From Ophiosphaerella korrae (Eukaryota > Ascomycota > Dothideomycetes > Pleosporales > Phaeosphaeriaceae), in contig JALNQF010000674.1 in the NCBI GenBank assembly GCA_028456385.1, positions 1-17,244 of the forward strand: a stretch of DNA of 17,244 nt. The letters run 5' to 3'. The translations under genes were made by a program, and so were the position numbers. This document shows, in pieces, positions 1 to 10,199 of this stretch (position 1 is the stretch's first letter; each line of letters begins with the position of its first letter). The notes beneath the pieces are model-generated. The model was not told where the DNA came from and made no database searches. It saw nothing but the letters and a program-made list of their open reading frames with translations.

Positions 1-1
1 A

Positions 2-1215
2 GAGAGTAGCTCTATTATTAAGTATAGTACTCTTAGAGAGTAGGTAAGTATTAAAATCTAGCGTTAAGTAGGCTCTAAGTGCTAGCTTAATAAGTTTACC
101 TAAGTTAATAAGTATACCTAGGTTAATAAGTACTACGTTTAGCTAGCCTAGGTAGACTAGAGCCTTTAATTTAACTAACTCTAAGCTAGCTTTAACTAGT
201 TCTTATAAGGGACTAGCCTACTTTTAAGTTACTAAGGTTTTAACTACTATAAAGTGTAGCTTATCTAAACAAGCCTATATTTTTGCCTTTCTATTATCGT
301 CTATTTTAAATAGATTACTAGTAAGCGCTACTTATACCTATCTACAATCTTATAGCTTTTAGTAGTAAGCTTAGCTATATAGGTAGTTATATTTTAAGTT
401 AGTACTTAAGCTTAAGCTTAGCTTAGATCCTCTAAACGTTATAAATACACTAGCTCCTTAATTAGTAGTTTAGAGCTTGTACTCCTATAATAGAGCTAAG
501 TAGATACTACTAATTTGCTTTAGCGTAAGTACCTTTAAGCTAAGGACTAAGCTCTAGATTACTAATTAGCTTATTATCTAAGCTTAGTCTAGAGCTAGCT
601 TTAGTATTAACGCCTCTAGGAAATCTTATACTATAAGCTTACCTATTACCTCTATAATATTATACGCGATTATATACTAATATAGGCGTAGCTACTTATT
701 ATACTAGAGCTCTAGTAATTATTATCCTTAGTAAGCCTTCTATAGATAGGCTTAGTATTAAGCTTAGATAAGATTACTAGCGCTAGTATTAGATAGAGCT
801 AGTAGGCTCTTTAGCGTTTAGACGAGCTCTTATAATATAGCTTTGTTATTCGCAAGTAGAGTTATCTTAGCTATTACTAGATAACTTAAATTAACTATAG
901 CGTTTACTTAAGCGCTTAGAGCTTTAAGGCGTACTATTCGTAATACCTAGGTATCTTTTATAGCTTAGTATTTCTCTATTATAAGCTTATAAGTAGCTAC
1001 TTCTTTTACTATTACTAGGCTCTTTAGTTTAAGTTAAACTAGTTTGTTAGCGTAGATATTAGGGACGTTATTAGCTTCTAGATTAACTAGCTACTAGATA
1101 CCTAGCTTAAGAGCGTTATAATAGAGTTGTGTAAACTATACTAGCTATTATAAGTACTTATTAAGTAGGGTAGTACCTTTATTAAGTAGAGTAATCTTGC
1201 TATAAGATATTGTAA
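2..1215 (-). pseudogene. Unidentified degenerate reading frame, heavily RIP-mutated
   Basis: One minus-strand frame (codon low coordinates equal to 2 modulo 3) reads from about 1215 to the window edge with a coding-like mix of Leu, Lys, Ala, Ser, Val and Asn. It is broken only by TAA/TAG codons, which fit former CAA, CAG, CGA or TGG codons. The first third looks helical, with stretches such as VNLEANNVPNIYANKLV near 1080-1030. The distal part (1-500) is rich in Ser, Leu and Lys, many of them perhaps former Pro, Ser and Glu codons, and ends in an 18-base tandem repeat. I see no RT, integrase, transposase or zinc-knuckle motif. It could be a retroelement gag-like or accessory frame, or the 3' part of another mobile element. 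The frame continues past base 1. The coding nature is inferred from composition only. Confidence 0.4.
87..140. repeat. Three tandem 18-base units
   Basis: Units begin with TTAATAAGT at 87, 105 and 123. The first two differ at two positions; the third diverges in its second half. An 18-base unit keeps frame, so in the minus-strand frame it reads as a six-residue repeat (LGxLIN-like). Confidence 0.6.
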
Positions 1216-1229
1216 GCGTTTAAGTAATA

Positions 1230-1254
1230 GATAAGATAAGATAGGATAGGATAA
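1230..1254. repeat. Short (GATAA/GATAG)n pentanucleotide repeat
   Basis: Five consecutive pentamers GATAA, GATAA, GATAG, GATAG, GATAA can be read directly. The array sits at the upstream limit of the unidentified minus-strand frame. From here to about 1390 I see no recognisable coding signal, so the array marks a poorly defined junction between two sequence types. Confidence 0.75.
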
Positions 1255-1499
1255 GAGTATACTAAGCTTGCGATCTCTTGCTATAGTGTATAGGATAGAA
1301 CTATTAAGTAATTTTTAGCGCTAGGCTTATAACTATTACGAGATACAAGCTTAGGAATAAGTAGGAGATAATTATTAATTAAAGAGCTATCTAAGCTAGG
1401 CTACTTATATATAGTAGAGTAGCTCGAATAGCTTATATAGCTTGCTTACTACTATAGGCTTACTTAAATTATATAGAGCGAAGCTCTAACTTATAATAA

Positions 1500-4400
1500 G
1501 TTCTCTCTACGCTAGAACTAGAAGGGATAACAATTAAGAATATAGTTATAGATATAACAATAATTAAAAATAAACAAGATATAATACTAGGAATACTATA
1601 GTTATAAATAACTAACCTATATATTAATTAGAGAACAAGAAAAATTAACTACTATAGAATAGATATATTAAAGGCTAATATAAACACCTATAAGGGAGAA
1701 TTCCTAGAAGAATACAAGAAATAAGAAAAATAGCTTATAGAACCTAAAGATTACCTTCTAAAATATTAACTATAGGATTTAGTAATAGATCTAAAGGAAG
1801 ATAAAGACGTAAGATAGAGCCTAGTTTATAGAAAAATAGAAGAAAAATCTAAGATTAAATAAACGTTTATTAAAAACGTACTAAAGAAAGGATAGATATA
1901 AGAATCTAAGTCCTTAGTAGTATATAGACTTATATTTATAGATAAAAAAAGAATAAGTAATAAAAGACCTTGCGTAGACTTTAGAAAAACTAATATAATT
2001 ATAAATAAGAACTAATACCTCTTACTATAAATAGATATAATATAAAATAGACTATAGAAAGCAAGAATCTTTATAAAACTAGATATCTAGAACGCCTACT
2101 ACTAGATTAGAATTAAGAAAGGTAATAAATAGAAAATAGTATTTAGAATACAATATAAACTATATAAATACCTAGTTATACCTTTTAGCTTAAAAAATAC
2201 ACTAGCAGCCTTCTAAAAAAGAATAAATATAGTACTAAGAGAATACTTAGATATATTTATATTTATATACCTAGATAATATCTTTATATTCTTAGAAATA
2301 GAAGAAGAATATATATAGCACGTGCACAAAGTACTAGAAAAACTAGTAGAAAGTAAACTATTTCTTAAAATAAGAAAATATAAATTCTATATAAAAGAAA
2401 TAGACTTCCTTAGATTTATTATTAAACTAGGAAAAATTAAGATTAATCTAGAAAAAATTAGATTAATTAACGAATAGCTAATACTTAAGAACTTAAAGGA
2501 AGTATAATAATTTTATAGCCTAGCTAACTTTTATAGAAAGTTAATAGTAGAATAGTCTAAAGATATAGAACTAATAATAAAGCTTATAAAAAAGGATACA
2601 CTATTTAAATAAATAAGAGAATATAATAAAGTATTTAATAAAATTAAAAAGAAGTTTATAAAAAACCTAGTTATTAGAATATATAACCTAGACCTACTAG
2701 TAATAGTAAAAATAGATGCATCTAACTTAGTCTATAGAATAGTACTAATATAAGAAAACCTAAAAACTAAGAAAGAATACTTAGTTAAATACTTCTCTAA
2801 GAAGATAAAAATAGTAGAACTTAACTACTAGATCTATAACAAAGAAATACTAGCAATCTATAAAGTATTTAAATAATAGAGAGTATACCTATAAGGAGTA
2901 AAATACTAAATAAAGGTCTATATAGACTATAAGAATCTTATAAGATTTATACTAAATAAAGAACTAATATAATAATATATAAGATAGTAGGAATTCCTAT
3001 TAATATTTAATATAGAAATTATATATATAAAAGGGAAAGATAACTAATTTATAGACGCCCTTAGTAGAAGACTAGACTTATAAAAAGAAGTAAGTGCTAC
3101 TAGTAGAGTTTTAGTTAAGAATAAAGAAAGATATTTAGTTCTAAATATACCTAAAATAGCTATAACACTTAAAAGAATAGATAGTAAGCTAAACGAATAG
3201 ATTTAGAAAATAACGTAAGAAGTATCTAAAGAAATAAAGAAACTAGAAATCTAAGAAGAATTAGTATAAGCCTATAGAAGAATATATATTCTAAAGAAGA
3301 ACTAAAAAGAATTTATATAATAATTTTATAAATTACTAGTATATAGTTACTAAGGTATTAAAAAAATATTAGATAGACTACTACGAGATTATTATATTCT
3401 AAAAGTAAGATAACTAGTAATAGAAGTACTACAAGATTATATAGAATACTAGAAGAATAAGTATAGTAGATATATACTATATAGGAAGCTATAACTAGTA
3501 GAAGTACTAGAATAACTATAGAGAGTTATTATAATAGACTTAATATTAGGAGTTAAGTATAATAGAATTTTAACAATAGTAGATAAGCTTATAAAGTACT
3601 TATACTTTAAACTATATAGAGAAAAAAGTAGAATAGAAACTACTATATACTAGGTTCTAGGAACTATAATTAGTTAATATAGACTACTAGACAAGATTAT
3701 TATAGATAGAGATATAAGATTTATATTAAAACTATAGGGAACGATAATAGTACAATTAGGAATTAAATATATAATGTCTACTACATACTATCTATAAATA
3801 GATAGGTAATTAGAAAGAATAAACTAGATAGTAGAATAATACCTAAGATACTACCTTAATTACAACTAGAACAATTAGGTATAGTTACTACTTATAGTAT
3901 AGTTAGTATATAACAGCGTAAAGAACGTAATAATAGGAGTATTACTTTTCTTTATAAACTATAGATTTAACCCTAGTATATATAGAATACTAAGACTAGA
4001 GATATCTTAGTCTCTAAAAGGAGAAAACTTCGCTAATAGACTTAAAAATATACATAATTAATTAAGATAGGATGTAGAATTCTTATATAATTAAATAATA
4101 AAGTATTATAATAAGAAATATAAAGAGGGACCCTAATTTAAAAAGGGAGAAAAGGTATAGTTAGTATAAAAAAATATTAAGAGTAAGAAACTAAGTTTAA
4201 AACTAGACTACGTTAAGATTAGACTATATAAAATTAAAAAAGAAGTTACGCTAGTTATATTTAAATTAAAGCTACTAAATAAAATAAGGATATACCTAAC
4301 CTTCTATATAGTACTACTTAAGATAGTACTATAAAACGTAGAACTACTAGTGTATAAAGTAGATACGTATAGAGAATAAGAAGAATAAGAAGTTAAAGAA

Positions 4401-4541
4401 ATCCTAGTATACTAGTTCTATAATAGTAGGAACTACTACCTAATAAAATAGATAGGTATAGACAAAAAAGGAAAACTATAGGAAGAAATATAGGAACTAG
4501 AAAGTAACCTTAACTACTCTAAGAAACTAGAAGACTTCTAA
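1500..4541 (+). pseudogene. Gypsy A pol remnant: PR-RT-RNaseH-integrase-chromodomain
   Basis: A single frame (codon starts divisible by 3) is readable throughout despite dozens of TAA/TAG codons. The protease tail shows QDIILGIL at 1575-1598, like family D-x-I-L-G-x-P-W. RT has CVDFRK at 1971-1988, a tract like LDI-x-NAYY near 2080-2105, and YLDN at 2268-2279 in place of YLDD. RNase H has IDAS at 2712-2723 and DALSRR at 3054-3071. The integrase zinc-binding cysteines are now Tyr (3438-3440, 3447-3449). The DDE triad remains as Asp 3537-3539, Asp 3705-3707 and Glu 3813-3815. A chromodomain-like segment lies at 4398-4538 and TAA at 4539-4541 ends the frame. No ATG start is available and the 5' end is truncated. 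It cannot encode a functional protein. Confidence 0.88.
4398..4541 (+). other. Chromodomain remnant at the C-terminus of gypsy A integrase
   Basis: In the pol frame this segment reads EILVY, a stop, FYNSRNYYLIK, a stop, then IGIDKKGKL, then ELESNLNYSKKLEDF. The family pattern is E-I-L-x-x-R, then Y-L-V-K-W, then a G-x-x-x-x-x-T-W-E-x-x-x-N-L segment and a final E/D-F. The TAG after LIK stands where the aromatic-cage Trp (TGG) of K-W would be, and the TAG after GKL-EEI fits the Trp of T-W-E. In chromoviruses this domain binds histone marks, notably H3K9 methylation, and steers integration to heterochromatin. The assignment rests on spacing and residue pattern read by eye. Confidence 0.7.
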
Positions 4542-4875
4542 AGTTAAAACTCTCTAGAACACCTAGTAGTAAACTAAGAGAACTAAGAAAACTAATATTA
4601 CTATTACTAGATAGAGAGGCAATAAGAGCGCTTAATATAAGACCTACTATAGTAATACTAAATACTTTATCTAAGTCTAGCTTAGCTTCTAGAGCTACTA
4701 ACTACTTAGCTAATTTCTTATTATTTAGCGCTTTTATCTTATAAAGATAAGAGAGATAAGCTTAATTCTCTACTAGCTTACTCTACGTAAGCTCCTAGAT
4801 CTACTTATATTTAGCTTTAGCCTCTATAATTTAAGATAGTAATTTCTCTTAAGCTTAGTTAATAGCTCTCCCTAT
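4519..4875 (-). pseudogene. Possible antisense coiled-coil ORF at the 3' end of gypsy A
   Basis: On the minus strand, one frame from ATA-GGG-AGA at 4875 (a plausible former ATG) reads as a Lys/Glu/Ala/Leu-rich, probably coiled-coil protein with segments such as IIEAKAKYK and LVALEAKLDLDKVF, then a Ser-rich tail. The last 60 codons before the TAG at 4519-4521 contain no stop, unusual in this RIP-saturated DNA. It overlaps the 3' end of pol in antisense and lies between pol and the LTR. From general knowledge, some fungal gypsy elements carry antisense coiled-coil frames in this position, but I cannot match this one to a named family. It could also be non-coding 3' sequence that happens to read well. 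Confidence 0.4.
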
Positions 4876-5038
4876 TATTATTAAGCCTAGATATAAGAAT
4901 AAGTATAATATATATATACTCTATAAGAGAGATACTAGATATATTATAAGAGCTATAAACGTTTATATAAATATACGCCTTATAAGCTCTACTATTGTTT
5001 ATAGAAACTATATAAAGAGAATACTTAGGATTTAACTT

Positions 5039-5046
5039 AGAGGAGG
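5039..5046 (+). other. Polypurine tract of gypsy A
   Basis: AGAGGAGG sits immediately before the LTR start at 5047. This is the expected place for the primer of plus-strand DNA synthesis in LTR retrotransposons. It supports both the plus orientation of element A and the chosen LTR boundary. Confidence 0.55.
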
Positions 5047-5660
5047 TATAACAAGAATATAGAAATATTTTAATACTATTACGTAATACGTAATTAGTAA
5101 GAAGATATTAACGTTGTGTAAAAGAAGTAACTATAGAGAGTAATAAAGAACTAGAAATTAACGAAGAAAGTAGGCTAATAACCTTAGCTTTAGGATAGAT
5201 AAACGAGGACTTACCTAAAGGAAGAGATAGTATTACAATAGTAATAAGAGAATTATAGATAGAACTAATTAGCCTTATAACTAAAGGATTAAGTTCTTAT
5301 AAATACAAGGAATATAAACTTAATTAGGAAACTATATATAATTAGGACACCTAAAGTAATCTATAATCTATAGACCCTTAGTATTAATAGATTATAGATT
5401 AAGGTAATCTATAATCTATTATCTTTAGTAGTAATAGATTAATAGATTAAGATAAGTATATAGTTAGTAGCGATGCGTATTGTTAAGATAGTATTAGTAA
5501 TTTAATTATTAACTACGAGTAATAATATAAAGATAGTTACAAAATATCTTCTATTGTTTATAGCCTATTATAGATTATAATACAAGCTTTTGTTATTACT
5601 TTATAATCTACTAATACCTATCTAGGCTATTAGGAAGTTAACCTTAGTAAGCCTATAATA
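5047..5660 (+). repeat. Probable 3' LTR of gypsy A
   Basis: The start TATAACAAG fits an original TGTAACAAG (TG to TA by RIP), follows a purine tract, and matches the start of the LTR at 15568. Shared blocks include the AAACTTAA-TAGGAAACTA stretch near 5317-5336, the TAGTTAGTAGC...AGTATTAGTAAT stretch at 5461-5501, and the final 50 or so bases to CCTATAATA at 5660. It is about 180 bases longer than the 15568 copy, mostly between 5060 and 5240, and differs from it by transversions and indels. The two are therefore members of one family and not the two ends of one insertion. The 3' boundary is set where similarity to the other copy stops. Confidence 0.65.
5354..5448. repeat. Tandem and inverted repeats inside the gypsy A LTR
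   Basis: Two units of about 47-48 bases (5354-5400 and 5401-5448) repeat in tandem. Each holds the 15-mer TAATCTATAATCTAT (5357-5371, 5405-5419), and its exact reverse complement occurs at 5387-5401. The DNA could form a hairpin with 15-base arms and a 15-base loop, or pair in register with the second copy. The related LTR at 15568 carries a different tandem duplication at the same place. Confidence 0.75.
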
Positions 5661-8600
5661 GCTATAGTAAGTCTTAATCTAGTAAGGGCTTCTAATCCCT
5701 AGAGCGTAAGAGTTTTAAGGAAAAGACTAAGAATACGCCTTTACTTAGTATTTCTTAGAGTAGTACTAGCTTATATACTCTACTATTGTAGATAACTCTT
5801 TTAATAGAGTATAGGCCTACTTATTAGTAGTCTAATTTTAGAGTTAGCTAAGTAGTTCTCTAATTAGCTATACTAATATAGGCTTAGTTACTAACTTTAT
5901 ATACTAGTTTACTTTAGTAAGAAGTATTAGCTTAGGCTACTTACTCTTATTATACCTAGAGTATTTTTTCTTTAAAGTAAGCTACTAGGTTACTATAAGT
6001 ATTAAGTAGCTTATTAGCTTATATACGTTAGTTATATTAGGCTAGGTTTAGTTAATCTTTATTATTTTTACTAGAGTATATACTACTATAAGAGTAATAC
6101 CCTAGATCTACAAGAAATAAAGTTATCCTAATAGATATATTAATAGTATTATTTGCCTAGAACTTAGCTACGTATAGTTAGGCTACCTAGTTATTTTACG
6201 CGTAGTTAACGTATTACCTTAAAAAGATCTCTAAGGCTTAATTTACTTACTTAGTTTAGCTATTAGTTTCTAAGTAGTACGTAGTTAAAAGCTTTTACGT
6301 CATATAAAGGCGTTTATATATATAGTGCTAAAATTAGCTAATAAAAGTTATCTTTCTATTAGATATAATATTTATTAAGACTATATAAAGCTTAAAAATA
6401 GATATAAAATATTAGGTAGCTTCCTTAGGTTTTAAAAACTTATAAGAGAAGAAATAGTATCTTTTTATAAAGTAGTAGTAAATTACTAAGATATATTTAT
6501 AAATCTAGCTACTATTTTTACTAGTTAGTAAGGCTTAGATATAGTCTACTAAGATATTAGTTTAGAGTATGTAGGGAATTAGTATAGGTTAGAAGTAACT
6601 AAGTTTACTATCTTATAAGTTCTTTATATAGTAGTAGATTAAGTATATATTATAAAATTACTTAATAGCTTAGAGTATCTTAGGCTAATAATAGTACTTA
6701 TATATTAGATATAGTATACTATAGAGTCCTTTATAGCTTACTAACTAATAGTTATAGTATATATTAAAGATTTAGTAGCGTAGATAGGTATTTAAGAGGA
6801 TATATAGACGCGTTTTATTAACCTAAAAGTACCTTTTTTTCTCTAATCTAGTAAAGCTAATATTAGTATATAAGAAGTAGTATCCTACTTTATAGAAAGC
6901 TTTTAATAGTTTTTATTATTTACTATCTATAGTAGTAAATATAGCTTAAGCTACGTAGTCTTCTAAGTATACTATATCTAGTAATTCTTCTATTAAGCGT
7001 AGGTTAATAATATATAGTAGGAGTTCTAGGTCTAGTTCTCTATTATAGGGTAGTAAAAAATCCTCTAGTAAGTTTACTAATTTAGGTTTTATTTCTATAA
7101 TATAGTAAAAGTAGGTATATACTATAGTAGCTTATTCTAGCGTAAATCTATCTAGCTTTTATAGGTCTATAAAGCTTAGAGCGTAAATTACTATATTTAG
7201 CGTAGGTTTTACGCCTAGGGCTAGGACTTAAGAGCTTAGGATAATTTAGTTAGCTCCTAATACTTATAGATTAGAATTATCTATAGAGTAATCTTATAGT
7301 TAGTAGCTTAGGGCGTCTACAACCTTATTTATATCGCTAGGTGCGTATTTAATATAGAAATTAAATTAGGATAGAAATAATAACTAGTAGGCCTAGTAGT
7401 AATTAAGCTTTTTAGTTATTATAAAAGTTTTTAAATTATAGTAGTCTATTATAATATAGATTGTATATAAACTACTTATAAGCTCTAGTTTCTATTTTTT
7501 AAATACTTAGATTATAGCTATAAGTTTTAGGTTATAGATATTATAATTATATTCTACTAGGGTATATTTTTTTAAGAAGAAGCTAACTAGCTATTAGATT
7601 CTATCTTAGTTTAGTTAGCTTATTACTCTACCTAAGGCCTACCTAGAGGCGTTAGTTTAGATATAGATTAGTTTTAAGAAGTTAAAGTAAAGTAAGACTA
7701 TACCTAGCTAAAAAGTAGCTTTTAGTTTATTAAAAGTATTTATATATTCTTAGGTAATTATAAAGAGCTTATACTAAGTTTTTTAAAAGAGTAGCTTATC
7801 TCTTTTAGTAAGTTTAGTAATAACCTTAGACTTAATTAACTTAGTAAGTAGTAGGGTAAAGCTTAAGTAATCCTTAATAAAGCGCTAGAGAAATCTAGTA
7901 TAGCCTAGAAAGGCTAGGACTTCTTTAGTAGTCTTTAGTATTTCTTACTCCTAGATAGCTTTAACTTTAGAGGGATCTATTATAATTCCTTTATTAGAGA
8001 TAATTATACTTAAAAACTTAACTAAAGTAGTATAAAGGCTAGATATTTTAGAGTTTACGTAGAAGCCTTACTCTTTTAGTTGTATAAGTACTTTATAAAT
8101 ATACTAGATATAGTCTATTTTATTATTAGAGTATATTAGGACGTTATCTATATATATAGTATAGAAGTTGTCTAAATATTCTAGTAAAGCTAAGTTAATA
8201 GCGCGCTAGAAGGTAGCTAGTATATTAGTAAAGCTAAAGAGTACTACCTAATAAGTATATATACTAAAGTAGGTAATAAATATAGTTAGCTATTCTAAAT
8301 TTAAAGTAATATATAAGTAGTAAAAGGTGTATATTATATTAAATTTAAAGAAAATCTTTACTTTATTTAAGTAAGCTAATATTTCCCTAAAGAATAGAAT
8401 AAAGTACTAGTCTTTAATAGTAGATTTATTTAGCTTATAGTAGTCTATATAGACTTATAAGCTACTATCTAGTTTAGCTATAATTAGTAGGTTATTCTTA
8501 GCTAAAGAGCTATATTTGCTAATAAAGCCCTTATCTTCTATTTCTTAGATATATTTCTAGATTACTTTATCTTATTTTCTAGTAAAGAGGTAAAGTTTAG

Positions 8601-9477
8601 TGTCTAGGATTTTTATACTAAGTTTAAAAGTAATTTCTAGGTTATATAGCTTATAAGAAAAAAGTTCCTTAGTAGCTTTCTTATTAAAATAGAGTATTAG
8701 GTCTTAATATAGTTAGAGTAGTTCTATAGACAAGATATCCTTAAGCTCTACTATAAGTAGTAGTTTATAAAATTATACGTAATCTACTTCTCTAGCTACT
8801 TTATAGTTGTATACTAGTAGTAGTATTCTATTTAAAGTAAGTACTATAAGTGTATATCTACTTCTTCTAGTAAAGGCCTTAATTACACAATAACTAATAG
8901 TTTAAATATCTATTAATAAGTTCTATTTATACTTATTAGAGTGCCTACTTAGAGGCTCTATAGGAGTAGATAATAGTTTAAGCGCTAGCTTCTTTAAGGC
9001 TATAGTAGAGTAATATCTAGGCGCACTATAGTATTCTACTAAGGAGATTTTATTAGTTGTCTAGTAGTACTATTAGTAGTAAGTATTAAGGAATAATAAT
9101 ATTCTATAGTAGTAGTTAAGTTTAATAGTATAGGCCTTATACTATAAAAATCTTAAAATAAAGTTAAATTAGCTTATATTTTTAATAAGATAGGTAGAGG
9201 TCTATTTAATATATATACTTACTTATAGGTAGAACTTAACTTAATACGTAATAGACTTAGATAGAGAACTATTATATCCTTTATAGATAATAAGTTAAAG
9301 TAGCTAGATAGTTTATAATTTTATAGTCTTCTAGGTAAATTTTTATTAAATAAAGTTTACGTTAGCTCTATTATTAGCTAGGGTTTTAGCTATATAGAGT
9401 ACTATAGAGTCTTTACCTAAGAAGCTAGTAAATAAGAATTAGTTTAGCTTAGCTTCTATTAGATTAGTTAGTAGTTT
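5661..9477 (-). pseudogene. Gypsy C pol remnant: PR-RT-RNaseH-integrase
   Basis: One minus-strand frame (codon low coordinates equal to 1 modulo 3) is readable for 3.8 kb. The protease D-x-G-A box reads NNRA at 9375-9364, followed by NVNFI. RT shows IDYYKLNKSTIKD near 8444-8406, VLFSFTN near 8240 and YIDN at 8154-8143 for YIDD. The RNase H TDAS box reads TNAS, with the Asp codon now AAC at 7653-7651. The integrase core keeps its first Asp (6546-6544, LVDYI), while the second is Asn (6360-6358) and the Glu is Lys (6252-6250, in a segment like ETDGQTERVN). The GPY/F module reads GLY near 5817-5809, followed by an LLRS tract near 5700. Reading quality falls at 5660, where the element A LTR abuts. 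Many TAA/TAG codons make it non-functional. Confidence 0.87.
9473..9477. repeat. Left target-site duplication of the copia element (AGTTT)
   Basis: The five bases before the 5' LTR are AGTTT; the five after the 3' LTR (15394-15398) are GGTTT. Five bases is the usual duplication length for Ty1/copia integration, and the single G/A difference is a RIP-type transition. Confidence 0.75.
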
Positions 9478-9949
9478 TATTAGATAAGTTACACGATTAG
9501 ATACTTAATACGCGATTAGATACGCGATTATATATATAATCGCTAAGCTACTAACTCTACTATAGCTAAAAGGATTATAGCCTTAACTATTACAAATAAA
9601 GGAATTAAACAAAGAATCTAATATATAAGGAGATAGACTACGTTAGCACAACTAATATAATAAAGAAACTAGCACTTTAATAGAAAGAGTATTAAGAATC
9701 TAGCTCGCTACTATCTTAAGAGACTTAGCTAAGACTACTATATTATAGATATATAGATAGAGTATAGGGCTAGAGATAGATAGTAGAATTAATCTACTTA
9801 GTTTATACCTAGTACTATTAAGTTATAGGTAATTAATCTAAAAAAAAGCTTTTCTAAAAGCCTTAGTATCTCTCTCTAATAAGGCCTTTATATAGCTATT
9901 ACAAAAAAGCCTTTTTATTAAACTACTATAACTTTCTTTAAATCTAATA
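9478..9949 (+). repeat. 5' LTR of copia element D
   Basis: The LTR starts TATTAG (former TGTTAG) and ends CTAATA (possibly former CTAACA). It aligns without gaps over 472 bases with 14922-15393. By hand count there are about 32 differences, all but one of them C/T or G/A transitions. The exact left edge follows from the matching start of the other LTR, where TG is preserved. Confidence 0.9.
9524..9543. repeat. 20-base perfect palindrome in the copia 5' LTR
   Basis: GCGATTATATATATAATCGC is its own reverse complement. In the 3' LTR the corresponding stretch is broken by three transitions, so the perfect symmetry in the 5' copy may be partly a product of RIP. Short GCGATTAGATAC units lie just upstream. 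Confidence 0.6.
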
Positions 9950-10001
9950 ATTAAGAGTCTTACTACCTTAACTAAGTTAAGTAAACTAGTATCTACCTAT
10001 A

Positions 10002-10073
10002 TTAACTTAAGTATTAACTCGAGTATTAACTTAAGTATTAACTTAAGTATTAAGCTAAGTATTAAGCTAAGTA
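10002..10073. repeat. Six tandem 12-base units in the copia leader
   Basis: Six exact-length units start at 10002, 10014, 10026, 10038, 10050 and 10062. Three read TTAACTTAAGTA, one has CTCGAG in place of CTTAAG, and the last two read TTAAGCTAAGTA. They lie about 50 bases after the 5' LTR, before recognisable gag. The rest of 9950-10200 holds no clear feature; a primer-binding site should start at 9950, but I cannot match it to a tRNA after RIP. Confidence 0.85.
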
Positions 10074-10199
10074 CTATAAAGAGTATTAGTAAAAAGTGCT
10101 AATCTCTTACCCTCTAGTAGCCCTACGCGCGTTAGTAAAAAGTAACAATCTCTTACTCTCTTATAACTTAAAGCTAAAACAAGATAGCTAGTATAACCT

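Larger units (their letters stand above)
1390..5660 (+). mobile_element. Element A: 5'-truncated Ty3/gypsy chromovirus
   Basis: The remnant contains, in order, the C-terminal part of a protease, RT, RNase H, integrase and chromodomain, then an antisense frame, a purine tract (5039-5046) and a probable 3' LTR (5047-5660). The PR-RT-RH-IN order identifies Ty3/gypsy (Metaviridae); the chromodomain after integrase places it among chromoviruses. Gag and the 5' LTR are missing: sequence before about 1390 does not match them, so the 5' end was lost or replaced. The 3' end abuts the integrase end of element C at 5661. The left boundary is approximate, since coding signal fades between 1390 and 1500. 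Confidence 0.8.

Noticed and set aside
3774..4073. ATG codons at 3774 and 4073 as starts of small genes
   Set aside because: They lie inside the readable gypsy A pol frame region and no open frame of useful length follows them.
5661..5800. Chromodomain at the C-terminus of gypsy C
   Set aside because: After the GPY/F module and LLRS tract, the frame loses coding character at the LTR boundary and shows no chromodomain pattern.
9950..9970. Initiator-Met tRNA primer-binding site after the copia 5' LTR
   Set aside because: The sequence ATTAAGAGTCTTACTACC cannot be matched to a tRNA end with confidence once RIP is allowed for.
10002..10073. CRISPR-like array
   Set aside because: The 12-base units are directly adjacent with no spacers, in a fungal retrotransposon leader.
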